From Christensenella sp. UBA7703 (GTDB taxonomy: Bacteria > Bacillota > Clostridia > Christensenellales > CAG-138): a stretch of 55,804 nucleotides of DNA. The first letter of the stretch is position 1; the number at the start of each line of letters is the position of its first letter. The notes below the pieces were generated by a model. It saw only the letters and a list, made by a program, of their open reading frames with translations. It did not search any database and was not told where the DNA came from. The stretch lies in assembly GCA_002482505.1 (NCBI GenBank), contig DLGD01000005.1:1-55804 (forward strand). The letters are read 5' to 3'. The translations under genes and the position numbers were made by a program. Positions 48,304-55,804 of the stretch are shown one piece after another.

Positions 48304-49130
48304 TTGGTTTTCTCCTCATGAAGCGTATTCAGAAAATCATCAATAGCTGCATTCACAACGTCCGGATTGTCATTGTTGGAGTTGTGCGCGGCGCTCGGGA
48401 TGATTTCCAGCGGAAAACCGGTTGCATCGTGCCATGCTTTGCTATAGGACAACACTTTTCCTGTTTTGTCATATTCACCGACCAGAATGAAAACAGGACA
48501 ATGAATGTTCAAATCCTGATTTTCTTGTACAAAGCAAAGATAACCTTTCCCCATCAGTTCGCATAGTTCGCGGTGTGCGTAGAAAGAGAGCGCTTTTCGC
48601 ATGTTATCTTGCGCCCGCTTTGTCACGCCAACGGATTTTGCAATGGTTTCGACATAGTATTGATGGGGATAGAGAAGGCTCATCCAGCCGACCTGACGAA
48701 GCCAGAACAGATCGGATTTTGAATAGTATTGCTTCCCAAATGGGCAGGAATCGATTGCCACAAATGCTTCCGCCAACTGCGGGTAACGAAGCAGGAACGC
48801 TTGAATGATATAACCACCCATCGATTGCCCAATGAATATGACTTTGTTGATTCCCTCGTTCTGGAGAATCATTTTCAAGTCCTCTGCGCAGTTTGCATAG
48901 GAAAATTCGCGATAGGGTCTTGAGAGCGCATGCGCGGGTGCATCCCAGACGATCACGTTATATCGACTTGCGAAAAACGGTATTTGCAGATCAAACAAAG
49001 TATGATCTGCCGACAATCCATGCAAAAGGAACATCCATTTCGCATCAGGACTGGCGTTTTTGTACACCCAATATGAAACAGCTCCACGCGAGGAATCATA
49101 CGTCTTTTCGATCGGTTGCATCGTTGACAT
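48300..49130 (-). CDS. Alpha/beta hydrolase
   Basis: A 276-residue hydrolase starting at ATG 49130 (GGAGGTG upstream). It has the oxyanion motif LLHGLSADHT, the nucleophile elbow FIGQSMGGY, the acid in VGEYD and the likely His in SAAHNSNNDNP. The lid domain lies at about residues 130-200. No signal peptide. Substrate unknown. The gene ends within the start of the isochorismatase-family gene, which suggests the two act on one small molecule. Confidence 0.87.
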   Translation of the reverse strand: MSTMQPIEKTYDSSRGAVSYWVYKNASPDAKWMFLLHGLSADHTLFDLQIPFFASRYNVIVWDAPAHALSRPYREFSYANCAEDLKMILQNEGINKVIFIGQSMGGYIIQAFLLRYPQLAEAFVAIDSCPFGKQYYSKSDLFWLRQVGWMSLLYPHQYYVETIAKSVGVTKRAQDNMRKALSFYAHRELCELMGKGYLCFVQENQDLNIHCPVFILVGEYDKTGKVLSYSKAWHDATGFPLEIIPSAAHNSNNDNPDVVNAAIDDFLNTLHEEKTK

Positions 49131-49153
49131 AAAAGCACCTCCGTACATTTCTT

Positions 49154-49840
49154 TTACGTCGGGTTCCTGTCGTCGTATTCTTCCGAGACATGGCGAGAAT
49201 CGCAAAACGGTTTGTTGCCGGAAAACCCGCAACGGCAGAGCACAACACGGTTTCGGATTTCGTACACACTGCCATCGACGGATTCGATCGGAATACCGCC
49301 TTTGACAAAAATACCCCCGCTGACATGTTCTTCCGGGTCTTGCAGGATTTCGATGGCCAGGGAATACTCCGGTTCATGCACTGTGCCGTCTTTCTCCACC
49401 GCCGTGAGGCGCCCCGCCGGGCATTCGTTTGCCGCGATAACCGCCTCCGCATGATGGAATTCGCTCTCGGAATCCTCCGCAAGTTCCCATGCGTCTCCGC
49501 TGTCACGATGGCAAAACCGCGCAAATGCACAACGCCCGTCGTCCAGCAAATCGATGCCGGAGCCGACGATGCGCGCCGCGCGAACGTTATAATCGGTTTT
49601 GCAGGCGGTTTCCGTCCCATCAAAATGGCTTGCGATATGCGCGCCGTCGCAAAAAGGCGGCGTTTTTGTTTTACCGCAGCGACAAAGAGAATAGGTCGCC
49701 TTCTGCGGCAACGTACGCCCTTCTTCATAAACATAGCCATCGCCTTTGGGGACGATGACCTTTTCCGAAAGGGGGGCGCTACCGGAAACGATGTATGGAC
49801 CATCTTTGAGAATGCGGATACGCGGTTCTTCTTTTTGCAT
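49154..49840 (-). CDS. Double-CDGSH iron-sulfur protein
   Basis: About 228 residues from ATG 49840; no clear ribosome site, so an upstream in-frame start is possible. Two 2Fe-2S CDGSH sites are present: CRCGKTKTPPFCDGAH (about residues 53-68) and, near the C-terminus, CRCGFSGNKPFCDSRH, each with the three Cys and one His ligands. Between them, about residues 80-150 look like the divergent ferredoxin-like domain often found with CDGSH (ARFCHRDSGDAW, IAANECPAGRLTAV). Such proteins are thought to carry electrons or clusters. The promoter at 49888-49916 supports a single-gene unit. Confidence 0.82.
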   Translation of the reverse strand: MQKEEPRIRILKDGPYIVSGSAPLSEKVIVPKGDGYVYEEGRTLPQKATYSLCRCGKTKTPPFCDGAHIASHFDGTETACKTDYNVRAARIVGSGIDLLDDGRCAFARFCHRDSGDAWELAEDSESEFHHAEAVIAANECPAGRLTAVEKDGTVHEPEYSLAIEILQDPEEHVSGGIFVKGGIPIESVDGSVYEIRNRVVLCRCGFSGNKPFCDSRHVSEEYDDRNPT

Positions 49841-49887
49841 GTTTGCTTTTGAATCCAATTCTTTAATTTGTCGAAAGGGTCTACTTA

Positions 49888-49916
49888 ATAGTATTCGCGT
49901 TTGCATGATTTGTAAA
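49888..49916 (-). promoter_or_regulatory. Promoter of the CDGSH gene
   Basis: Minus strand: TTTACA, 17-base spacer, TACTAT. Confidence 0.5.
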
Positions 49917-49940
49917 GTTGTGATTGTGCTTCCAGACACA

Positions 49941-49966
49941 AAAAGCCCGCGGATGACTCCGCAGGC
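49941..49966 (-). terminator. Terminator of the flavin reductase gene
   Basis: Minus strand: GCCTGCGGA / TCCGCGGGC (9 bp, one G-U, 4-base loop) followed by TTTTTGTG. Confidence 0.8.
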
Positions 49967-49983
49967 AGTTTGTGCGTTCCTTC

Positions 49984-50535
49984 TTAGCCAATAAACTTTA
50001 AAAACGCATCCGCTTGCTTTTGCAAATAGGGCAGACTTGTGCTCAATGCAAGATGTCCTGCTTCATCCGCCTGTTGTGCGATATTTGAAATCGCTAACCT
50101 GGGCGAATTCATCACATTTGCGTTGAGCATGCTCAGCAGCATTACAAGCAAATCCTGCGCAATCAACGTACCGCCCATGCCGGGGGATGCCCCGCTGATT
50201 GCGATTGGTTTCCGGCTGAGCACCTGCCGTTCTTCCTTGCTGATTGGGCGAGAGAGCCAGTCGATCAGGTTTTTCAGCACACCTGGGTATGAGTGGTTGT
50301 ATTCCGGCGTGAAGATCCAAAGCCCGTCAGCGGTTTTGATCTGCTCGCGAACAAGGCAAACCGCTTCCGGCGCGGGGTATTCGATGTCTTGATTCATCAT
50401 CGGCACTTCGGAATAATCGATGATGTCAAAGATCGCGCGCTCGCCAACGATCTCTTTCGCTGCGAGGGCGAGCTGACGGTTGTATGAGTTTTCCCGGAGT
50501 GAGCCGACGATTGCGGCAATTCGTTTCTGTTCCAT
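49984..50535 (-). CDS. NADPH-dependent FMN reductase family protein
   Basis: A 183-residue flavodoxin-fold protein. The FMN phosphate loop is GSLRENSYNRQLA (about 11-23), then IKTADGLWIFTPEYNHSYPG, VLKNLIDWLSRP and ISGASPGMGGTLIAQDLL complete the family pattern. It reduces flavins, quinones or related acceptors with NAD(P)H. AAGGAC precedes the ATG. It is the last gene of a minus-strand run with pirin and a LigB-type dioxygenase, all redox or aromatic-compound related. Confidence 0.9.
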   Translation of the reverse strand: MEQKRIAAIVGSLRENSYNRQLALAAKEIVGERAIFDIIDYSEVPMMNQDIEYPAPEAVCLVREQIKTADGLWIFTPEYNHSYPGVLKNLIDWLSRPISKEERQVLSRKPIAISGASPGMGGTLIAQDLLVMLLSMLNANVMNSPRLAISNIAQQADEAGHLALSTSLPYLQKQADAFLKFIG

Positions 50536-50567
50536 GTTGTTGTCCTTATCGTGTTTCCTAATTCGTT

Positions 50568-51413
50568 TTATAAAGTCGGGTTGCGTTTGATAAACGTGCC
50601 GTTTCGGAGCTCTTCAAACGCAAGATCAAGCTCCTCACGTGTGTTCATGACGATTGGTCCGCCCCAAGAGATCGGTTCGTGCAACGCTTTGCCGGAGAAG
50701 AGGATAAAACGCAGATCACGATCCGGCGTGGCCTCGATCGAAACGCTGTCTCCCGCGCCGAAGAGTATGGCTGTTTTTTCAGAAAGCAGGTGCGCATCAA
50801 TCACCACATCTCCAAGGATCAAAAACGCAAATACTGTCTCTTCCGGCTTGGTGGGCAGGGTAATCCGCTCGCCTTTCGGCAGCGAAACGTCAAGAATTCC
50901 GGCTTGAATATGCCGCGGAAGCACGCCGCTCACGCCGCCATAACCGCCGGAAAGGACACGCACCTGCGCGCGATCCGCCTCAATCACCGGAATCATGTCC
51001 GGTGTGATGCCGAGGTAGGAAGGCTCTGCCATCTTGTCCGCCTTTGGCAGATTGAGCCAAAGCTGGAACCCAAGCATCCGCTCGGAAGCCATCGGCATCT
51101 CCTGATGCAAAATTCCGCTGCCGGCGGTCATCCATTGGCTCTCGCCGGATTCGATGGTTCCCTTGTTGCCAAGGCTGTCCATGTGCTCGATTTTTCCGCT
51201 GATGAGGTAGGTGATGGTTTCAATTCCGCGATGCGGGTGCCAGGGAAACCCGGCTGTGTAGTCCGCAGGATCAGTCGAATCAAACGAATCCAGCATTAAA
51301 AACGGATCAAAATCATATACGTCTCGGTTGCCCAGCACTCGAACGAGCGATACGCCCGCGCCATCCACCGCGCGGAATCCGCGCACAGTCTTTACGATTT
51401 CCCGATGTTTCAT
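50568..51413 (-). CDS. Pirin family protein (quercetinase-like bicupin)
   Basis: About 281 residues from ATG 51413 (AAGGAG ten bases upstream; a GTG three codons earlier is too close to the ribosome site). The N-terminal cupin has the pirin signature FPWHPHRGIETITYLISGKI, with the metal-binding His pair, then HMDSLGNKGTIESGESQWMT and SGILHQEMP. The C-terminal cupin is degenerate. Bacterial pirins act as quercetin dioxygenases or redox modulators. GLG-type enzyme activity is not proven here. Confidence 0.9.
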   Translation of the reverse strand: MKHREIVKTVRGFRAVDGAGVSLVRVLGNRDVYDFDPFLMLDSFDSTDPADYTAGFPWHPHRGIETITYLISGKIEHMDSLGNKGTIESGESQWMTAGSGILHQEMPMASERMLGFQLWLNLPKADKMAEPSYLGITPDMIPVIEADRAQVRVLSGGYGGVSGVLPRHIQAGILDVSLPKGERITLPTKPEETVFAFLILGDVVIDAHLLSEKTAILFGAGDSVSIEATPDRDLRFILFSGKALHEPISWGGPIVMNTREELDLAFEELRNGTFIKRNPTL

Positions 51414-51431
51414 CCAGTTCACACTCCTTGA

Positions 51432-52238
51432 TCAGTTTGGTCGGTTTGGTGTAGTGGCTTCGCCATCATTTGAGGTAAAGAGATAGCTTGTCATGCTCAT
51501 TGAGCCAAGCGTGCAGTCCGCATTGATCACAGAGATTGCATCGTCTGCATCGCTCGCGCCGATGACATAAAGAAGCGGAGCAAAGTGGTCCATTGACGGG
51601 ACAGACAACTGCGCTGATTCGCCAACACGTTCATAATGAATCGCAGAATCGTGATCGCGGCTTACGATGGCCTGATGAATCGATTGATCAAACTCCTGCG
51701 CCCAGGGTTGTCCGTCATTCATTCGCCAGTCCACACGCGAGAGATTATGCACGATGTTCCCGCTGCCAAAGATCAACACGCCTTCATCCCGAAGTGGGCG
51801 AAGTTTTTGACCGATTGCATAATGCTCGGCGGGGGTAAGCATCGCGTTGATGCTCAATTGCACAATCGGGATATCCGCCTTGGGAAAAACACGATGCAGC
51901 ACCGACCAGGTTCCGTGATCCAATCCCCAGTTGTTGTCAATCGTGACGAGTTCGCCGATGAGGGATCGCACGCGATAGGCGAGCTCCGGCGAACCGGGCG
52001 CAGGGTATTTCAGTTGGTAGAGTTCCTCCGGAAAACCATACATGTCGTAGATCATGTTTGGCGTTGGCGAATCGTTCACCTTTGTTCCGCGCGCAAACCA
52101 GTGTGCGGAAACGGAGAGAATCGCCTTTGGTTTTTCCAGCGTTTTGCCAAGCTCGCTCCACGCGCGGGAAAACGTGTTATCTTCAATCGCATTCATTGGC
52201 GAACCGTGGCCGATGAATAAAACGGGCATTCTTTTCAT
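51432..52238 (-). CDS. LigB-type extradiol dioxygenase family protein (YgiD-like)
   Basis: About 268 residues from ATG 52238 (GAGGTG about 11 bases upstream, so the exact start is uncertain). Metal ligands of the class III extradiol family are visible: His in LFIGHGSPMNAIE, His in LSVSAHWFARG, and the motif NWGLDHGTWSVLHRVFP. FGSGNIVHNL also matches YgiD/DOPA dioxygenase. These enzymes open aromatic diol rings using oxygen. In an anaerobe, an oxygen-scavenging or different role is possible. It is 19 bases from the pirin gene, so probably one operon. Confidence 0.88.
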   Translation of the reverse strand: MKRMPVLFIGHGSPMNAIEDNTFSRAWSELGKTLEKPKAILSVSAHWFARGTKVNDSPTPNMIYDMYGFPEELYQLKYPAPGSPELAYRVRSLIGELVTIDNNWGLDHGTWSVLHRVFPKADIPIVQLSINAMLTPAEHYAIGQKLRPLRDEGVLIFGSGNIVHNLSRVDWRMNDGQPWAQEFDQSIHQAIVSRDHDSAIHYERVGESAQLSVPSMDHFAPLLYVIGASDADDAISVINADCTLGSMSMTSYLFTSNDGEATTPNRPN

Positions 52239-52419
52239 AATTCGATATACACCTCGTTTCAAATGCCTTCCAAACATCCTGCCGTATCTTAAAAACAGAC
52301 AGACGTTATAAAATCATACTATCCCGCATGAGCAAACTTGTAAAGTATGTTTCGCACAATACATAAAAATTGCGAACAGAGTCCCTCTCTCTGGCCTTCT
52401 GTAAATTCTTTATGATTGC

Positions 52420-52480
52420 TTGACAGCAGATATTGCGTATGATATAAATTGAACGATTAATCAATGAATGATCGTTCAAT
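52420..52480 (+). promoter_or_regulatory. tetR promoter and operator
   Basis: TTGACA (52420-52425), 17-base spacer, TATAAA (52443-52448). Starting at the end of the -10 box is a perfect 10-bp inverted repeat, ATTGAACGAT (52448-52457) and ATCGTTCAAT (52471-52480), with a 13-bp centre. Typical TetR-type autorepression site. Confidence 0.78.
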
Positions 52481-52506
52481 GAAACAGAAGGGGTCAGCGT
52501 GCAGAG

Positions 52507-53094
52507 ATGACCATTCGGGAAGACCAGAAAGAAAAACGAAGGCAAGAGATACTCTATGCCGGATTGAGCCTGTTTATTCAGAAAGGATATTCCGGCACAA
52601 CGATTAAGGACATTGCGCAGGCGGTCGGCATGAGCGCTGGGTTGCTGTTTCATTACTTTGCCTCGAAGGAGGAATTGTACTCAGAGCTCGTTACGCTTGG
52701 CATGGAAGGGCCGATGAGCAGCTTGCAGCCAACCACGCAGGAACCGCTGGCTTTCTTCGCGGCGACGGCGGAGCGAATCTTAAGCTACATACAGACGCAG
52801 CCGTTTGTCGCAAAGATGTTCGTGCTGATGCATCAGGCGTACTATAGCGACGACGTGCCGGCGAGCGTAAAAGAGCGCTTGGCCGGGTTCGATGTCTACA
52901 CACCGACGGCACAGATCCTCCGGCAAGGGCAACAAAACGGTACCATTCGCGCGGGGGATCCCGTTGCGCTTTCAATCGCGTACTGGAGCGCGATCCAGGG
53001 TGTTGCCGAGACACTTGCGATGCATTCGCACCTTCCTTGCCCAAAGAGCGAATGGATTACGGACATATTGCGCGCAAAACAAGACGAAAAATGA
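52507..53094 (+). CDS. TetR/AcrR family transcriptional regulator
   Basis: A 195-residue regulator. The N-terminal HTH reads ILYAGLSLFIQKGYSGTTIK, then DIAQAVGMSAGLLFHYFASK and EELYSEL, the usual TetR pattern. The C-terminal ligand domain is about 140 residues. It lies 28 bases before the phytoene-desaturase-like gene and both follow one promoter with a 33-bp dyad, so it most likely represses itself and that gene until a ligand binds. The ribosome site is weak. Confidence 0.9.
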   Translation: MTIREDQKEKRRQEILYAGLSLFIQKGYSGTTIKDIAQAVGMSAGLLFHYFASKEELYSELVTLGMEGPMSSLQPTTQEPLAFFAATAERILSYIQTQPFVAKMFVLMHQAYYSDDVPASVKERLAGFDVYTPTAQILRQGQQNGTIRAGDPVALSIAYWSAIQGVAETLAMHSHLPCPKSEWITDILRAKQDEK

Positions 53095-53122
53095 GAGTAG
53101 AGGATTTGGGAGGGTTATTTAT

Positions 53123-54607
53123 ATGAAGAAGATTATCATCATTGGCGCAGGGCTGGCAGGGCTCACCGCGGGCATCTACGCGCGACAGAGCGGGTTTGAA
53201 ACCACCATTTATGAGAGCCATACAATTCCCGGCGGCGCCTCCACGAGTTGGCGCAAAAAAGGCTATTACTTCGAGGGCGGGCTGCATTGGTTGACCGGTT
53301 CCTCGCCGAAAACGCAGCTCTACAGGCTCTGGCGTGAGGTTGGCGCAATCGACGACACGGTAGAGATCTATAATCGCGACCCGTTCTTCAGCTTTGAACA
53401 GGACGGCAAGCGTGCGTGCTTGTATCGCAATATTGAAAAGCTTCGCGCGCACCTGACGGAGCTTTCTCCCGCCGACAAAAAAGAGATCGACAAACTCTGC
53501 GCAGATATTCGTAAGTTTACCAAAGCAGAAATGCCCGTGATGGATTTACCAAAGTTGAAAGCAAAGTATCCGGCGAAATTTCTGATCGGCAAGCTGCTTT
53601 CCATGATTCCGGCGATGGCGCGCATGAAATATTACCAGAATCTTTCCGCAAGAGAATATGCCGAGAAGTTTCAAAATCCGCAAATTCGGAATCTATTGAT
53701 CGAGATGATTGGAGAAGAATATTCCGCATCCAGCGCGATGTTTACCATTGCGACGCTGGCAGCGGGAGACGGCGGCTATCCCGCAGGTGGATCGGTTGCG
53801 ATGGCGGGCCGTATGGCGCGGTATTTTGAATCGCTCGGCGGTCATATCGTGTACAAAACTCCCGTTGAGAAGGTAATCGTTTCAAACGGGGTTGCAACAG
53901 GCGTTGTGATCGCAGGGGAGGCGATCTCGGCGGACGCGGTGATCGTGACAAAGGATGCACTCAGCGCGATTGACACGCTTTTTGACGAGCCGATTCATGA
54001 ACCGTGGGCGGACAAAATGCGCCGCGAAACCACACCGGTTCTGGATGTCTTCATCGGGCTTGGCGTGGAGGCGGATTTACATGAGTTGCCGGAGAGCGTC
54101 ACATTCCCCCTGCGCGAGCCAATCCGGTTTGGTAATCTTTCGTTTGGCTGCATCGGAATCAATAACTATGCGGGTTTTGCGGGTTATGCACCGGAGGGCT
54201 GCACGACGCTGACAACGGTTTTGATCGGGGATAGTTACGATTTCTGGAAACAGTGCAAAGAGAACGGCATCTACGAAACGGAGAAACAGAAATTGGCGGA
54301 TGCGGTAATTCGCGCTGTTGAGGAGAAATTCCCGCAGACCATCGGCAAAATCGCAGTTTCGGATGTCGCAACCCCGCTGACTTATGAGCGCTATCTTGGT
54401 TCATATAAAGGCAGCTGGATGTCGATCATGAAAAAAGGGCAGGGGACGGTGCAATATCCCGTCAAACCCGATAGTATTCAAAATCTCTATTTTGCCGGAC
54501 AGCGGCTGATTTCGCCCGGCGGAACCCCGGTTGCGCTGATGTCTGGGCGCGAGGCGGTGCAGCATCTTTGCCTCGATACTGATTCCGTGTTTCAAGCGAA
54601 CGATTAA
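53123..54607 (+). CDS. Phytoene-desaturase-like FAD-dependent oxidoreductase
   Basis: A 494-residue flavoprotein starting at ATG 53123 (GGGAGGG eight bases upstream). The FAD motif IIIGAGLAGLTAGIYA (5-20) is followed by YESHTIPGGASTSW and FEGGLHWL, as in CrtI/carotenoid-isomerase-like amine oxidases. A conserved C-terminal FAD motif (NLYFAGQRLISPGGTPVALM) is present. There are no other carotenoid genes nearby. The enzyme may instead saturate or isomerise a polyunsaturated lipid or other substrate. Co-transcribed with the TetR regulator. Confidence 0.85.
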   Translation: MKKIIIIGAGLAGLTAGIYARQSGFETTIYESHTIPGGASTSWRKKGYYFEGGLHWLTGSSPKTQLYRLWREVGAIDDTVEIYNRDPFFSFEQDGKRACLYRNIEKLRAHLTELSPADKKEIDKLCADIRKFTKAEMPVMDLPKLKAKYPAKFLIGKLLSMIPAMARMKYYQNLSAREYAEKFQNPQIRNLLIEMIGEEYSASSAMFTIATLAAGDGGYPAGGSVAMAGRMARYFESLGGHIVYKTPVEKVIVSNGVATGVVIAGEAISADAVIVTKDALSAIDTLFDEPIHEPWADKMRRETTPVLDVFIGLGVEADLHELPESVTFPLREPIRFGNLSFGCIGINNYAGFAGYAPEGCTTLTTVLIGDSYDFWKQCKENGIYETEKQKLADAVIRAVEEKFPQTIGKIAVSDVATPLTYERYLGSYKGSWMSIMKKGQGTVQYPVKPDSIQNLYFAGQRLISPGGTPVALMSGREAVQHLCLDTDSVFQAND

Positions 54608-54628
54608 CGGAAAGAGCATGGGAAGCAG

Positions 54629-54664
54629 AAAGAGCGGGAGAAAATTCCCGCTCTTTGCGTTTTG
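54629..54664 (+). terminator. Terminator of the tetR operon
   Basis: A perfect 11-bp stem AAAGAGCGGGA / TCCCGCTCTTT with a 6-base loop, followed by GCGTTTTG. Confidence 0.8.
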
Positions 54665-54834
54665 CTCGTTTGGCGAGCAGAGTGATATTCGCAGTAAAAC
54701 CCAGATGAGAAAACCCGCTCTAAGGCGTTTTGAGCACCACAAAAGCGAAAGAAGGAAAACGTCTTTGCATATACAAGAAATCTCGTCTGAGGCGTTCTGA
54801 AGACGCGTTTCTGTGTCAACTAGAACATAAGAGA

Positions 54835-55290
54835 TCAATACGAAGTCTGATCTTTCGCATAGTAAATCTGTTTGAAATCTTTGCCGAAGATGCCGACCTT
54901 TTGCGTGTCGGGATAGAAGCAGACTTCGGGGTAATGGAAGGTGTCGAAGTCGAGATAGAGCAGCGGCTCGGTTTCGGAGAGATTGGTGAGCTGGTGCGCG
55001 CCTTGTTCGCCAGTTGGGAAGAAGATGGAGTCGCCCGCGAATACTTCCTGCTCTCCTTCCGGCGTGCGGAGCAAACCCTTGCCGCTGAGGATGAAGAAGC
55101 ATTCTTCGTTGATTGTGTGATAGTGGTAAGGGAAGCCTGCTTTCTTCGGCGGGAGCTTGATGAGCGCGGCAACGCAGCCCTTCGCTTCCGTTCGGGAAAC
55201 AAGGTCGATCTTCTCGTAGTCGTGCACTTCGTGATCCGGTCTGCGCGTCCAGACGGCGTCCGGGGAGTTGGTGTGGCGGATGATGGGCAT
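54835..55290 (-). CDS. Cupin domain protein
   Basis: A 151-residue single cupin. Motif 1 is GFPYHYHTINEECFFILSGK (metal ligands His, His and Glu) and motif 2 is DSIFFPTGEQGAHQL. Glycine-rich turns and the length fit the small RmlC-like cupins that bind a metal and a carboxylic or sugar compound. AGGAGGC precedes the ATG. Function unknown. No neighbour on the same strand except the tRNA cluster upstream. Confidence 0.85.
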   Translation of the reverse strand: MPIIRHTNSPDAVWTRRPDHEVHDYEKIDLVSRTEAKGCVAALIKLPPKKAGFPYHYHTINEECFFILSGKGLLRTPEGEQEVFAGDSIFFPTGEQGAHQLTNLSETEPLLYLDFDTFHYPEVCFYPDTQKVGIFGKDFKQIYYAKDQTSY

Positions 55291-55358
55291 AAATATTGCC
55301 TCCTAAAATGGACTGATTTGACTACATTATACGTTTGAAATATGTTTCTGCAAACAAA

Positions 55359-55382
55359 AACAAGCCGGAAAACCGACTTGTT
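55359..55382 (-). terminator. Terminator of the tRNA cluster
   Basis: Minus strand: AACAAGTCGG / CCGGCTTGTT (10 bp, one G-U, loop TTTT) followed by TTTG, seven bases past tRNA-Leu. Confidence 0.8.
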
Positions 55383-55388
55383 CATGTT

Positions 55389-55475
55389 TGGTGCAGGAAA
55401 CAGGACTTGAACCTGCATGAGTGTGACCTCACACGGACCTGAACCGTGCGCGTCTGCCAATTCCGCCATTCCTGC
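55389..55475 (-). tRNA. tRNA-Leu (anticodon CAG)
   Basis: An 87-nt class II tRNA with encoded CCA and a long variable arm (TGTGAGGTCACACTCATG). Acceptor GCAGGAA/TTCCTGC; anticodon loop TTCAGGT. Confidence 0.95.
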
Positions 55476-55491
55476 AATGGTGTAAAAAAAC

Positions 55492-55576
55492 TGGTGGATG
55501 GGGATGGATTCGAACCATCGAAGTCTGCGACAACGGATTTACAGTCCGCTCCCTTTGGCCACTCGGGAACCCATCC
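55492..55576 (-). tRNA. tRNA-Tyr (anticodon GTA)
   Basis: An 85-nt class II tRNA with encoded CCA and long variable arm. Acceptor GGATGGG/CCCATCC; anticodon region GGACTGTAAATCC. Confidence 0.95.
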
Positions 55577-55620
55577 ACGTAAACATGTGTGGAACTGACG
55601 ATGAAGTTTTCAAAAATTTT

Positions 55621-55696
55621 TGGAGCTGGTGATGGGACTCGAACCCGCAACCTGCTGATTACAAATCAGCTGCTCTGCCAATTGAGCTACACCAGC
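55621..55696 (-). tRNA. tRNA-Thr (anticodon TGT)
   Basis: A 76-nt tRNA with encoded CCA. Acceptor GCTGGTG/CACCAGC; anticodon stem CTGAT/ATCAG with loop TTGTA (anticodon TGT); T-arm GCGGG-TTCGAGT-CCCAT with one mismatch. Confidence 0.94.
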
Positions 55697-55705
55697 CAGC
55701 AAATC

Positions 55706-55781
55706 TGGTGCCTCAGAGTGGACTTGAACCACCGACACAGGGATTTTCAGTCCCTTGCTCTACCAGCTGAGCTACCGAGGC
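55706..55781 (-). tRNA. tRNA-Phe (anticodon GAA)
   Basis: A 76-nt tRNA with encoded CCA. Acceptor GCCTCGG/CTGAGGC with one G-U; anticodon region GGGACTGAAAATCCC. Confidence 0.95.
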
Positions 55782-55788
55782 AAAAAAA

Positions 55789-55804
55789 TGGCGACCCGGA
55801 GGGG
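55789..55804 (-). tRNA. 3' end of a tRNA cut by the window edge, possibly tRNA-Asp
   Basis: Only 16 bases are visible: on the minus strand CCCCTCCGGGTCGCCA, with the CCA end and acceptor 3' strand CCGGGTC. This ending is common for tRNA-Asp in Bacillota but the anticodon is outside the window. Confidence 0.5.

Overview
The window looks like chromosomal DNA of an anaerobic, low-redox member of the Bacillota (Clostridia-like). This rests on strong AGGAGG-type ribosome binding sites, TTG and GTG starts, near-consensus sigma-A promoters, rho-independent terminators after many transcription units, an oxygen-sensitive class III ribonucleotide reductase (nrdD/nrdG), an [FeFe]-hydrogenase-type protein, and a selenium-dependent-type molybdenum hydroxylase. 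I cannot name the genus. I see no phage genes, no transposase and no CRISPR array.

Layout. 1-6.3 kb: cell-surface functions (VanW-type wall protein, an ECF-like sigma factor with a membrane partner, a GT-C membrane glycosyltransferase, a Pro/Thr-rich membrane protein). 6.3-7.6 kb: a stand-alone [FeFe]-hydrogenase-like protein. 7.7-10.9 kb: two regulator/membrane-protein operons (GntR with an ABC-2 exporter; PadR with a HAAS-domain protein), both with excellent promoters overlapped by or adjacent to inverted repeats. 11-14.3 kb: two short-chain dehydrogenases, a GNAT acetyltransferase and a DUF89 protein. 14.5-22.8 kb: a 2-oxoacid dehydrogenase complex in the order E2, E3, fused E1 alpha-beta, then transketolase and lipoate-protein ligase. 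22.9-23.7 kb: an SPFH/prohibitin-like membrane protein.

24-38 kb is a purine block. A minus-strand operon ssnA, ygfK, xdh is followed divergently by a threonine-synthase-like PLP enzyme and a complete BMP-type nucleoside ABC importer (lipoprotein, double ATPase, two permeases). Together they suggest uptake and reductive or oxidative handling of purines. 38.2-40.2 kb: serine synthesis (serC, serA). 40.3-43.6 kb: nrdD and nrdG, with NrdR-box-like sites upstream of nrdD.

43.6-49.8 kb: a TVP38/DedA-type membrane protein, an L,D-transpeptidase lipoprotein with a probably leaderless mRNA, tRNA-Glu, an acyltransferase with an embedded zinc ribbon, an isochorismatase-family hydrolase, an alpha/beta hydrolase and a double-CDGSH iron-sulfur protein. 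50-55.3 kb: flavin reductase, pirin, LigB-type dioxygenase, a TetR regulator with a phytoene-desaturase-like oxidoreductase, and a cupin. 55.4 kb to the end: a minus-strand tRNA cluster (Leu, Tyr, Thr, Phe and the 3' end of a fifth tRNA).

The most unusual piece of sequence is at 46007-46146. A 23-bp exact copy of the tRNA-Glu 3' end is joined to a compact, highly palindromic element of about 130 bp bracketed by inverted copies of the tRNA T-arm. It looks like a small mobile or structured-RNA element that uses a tRNA end. All functional assignments are from motifs and context read by eye; no database search was run.
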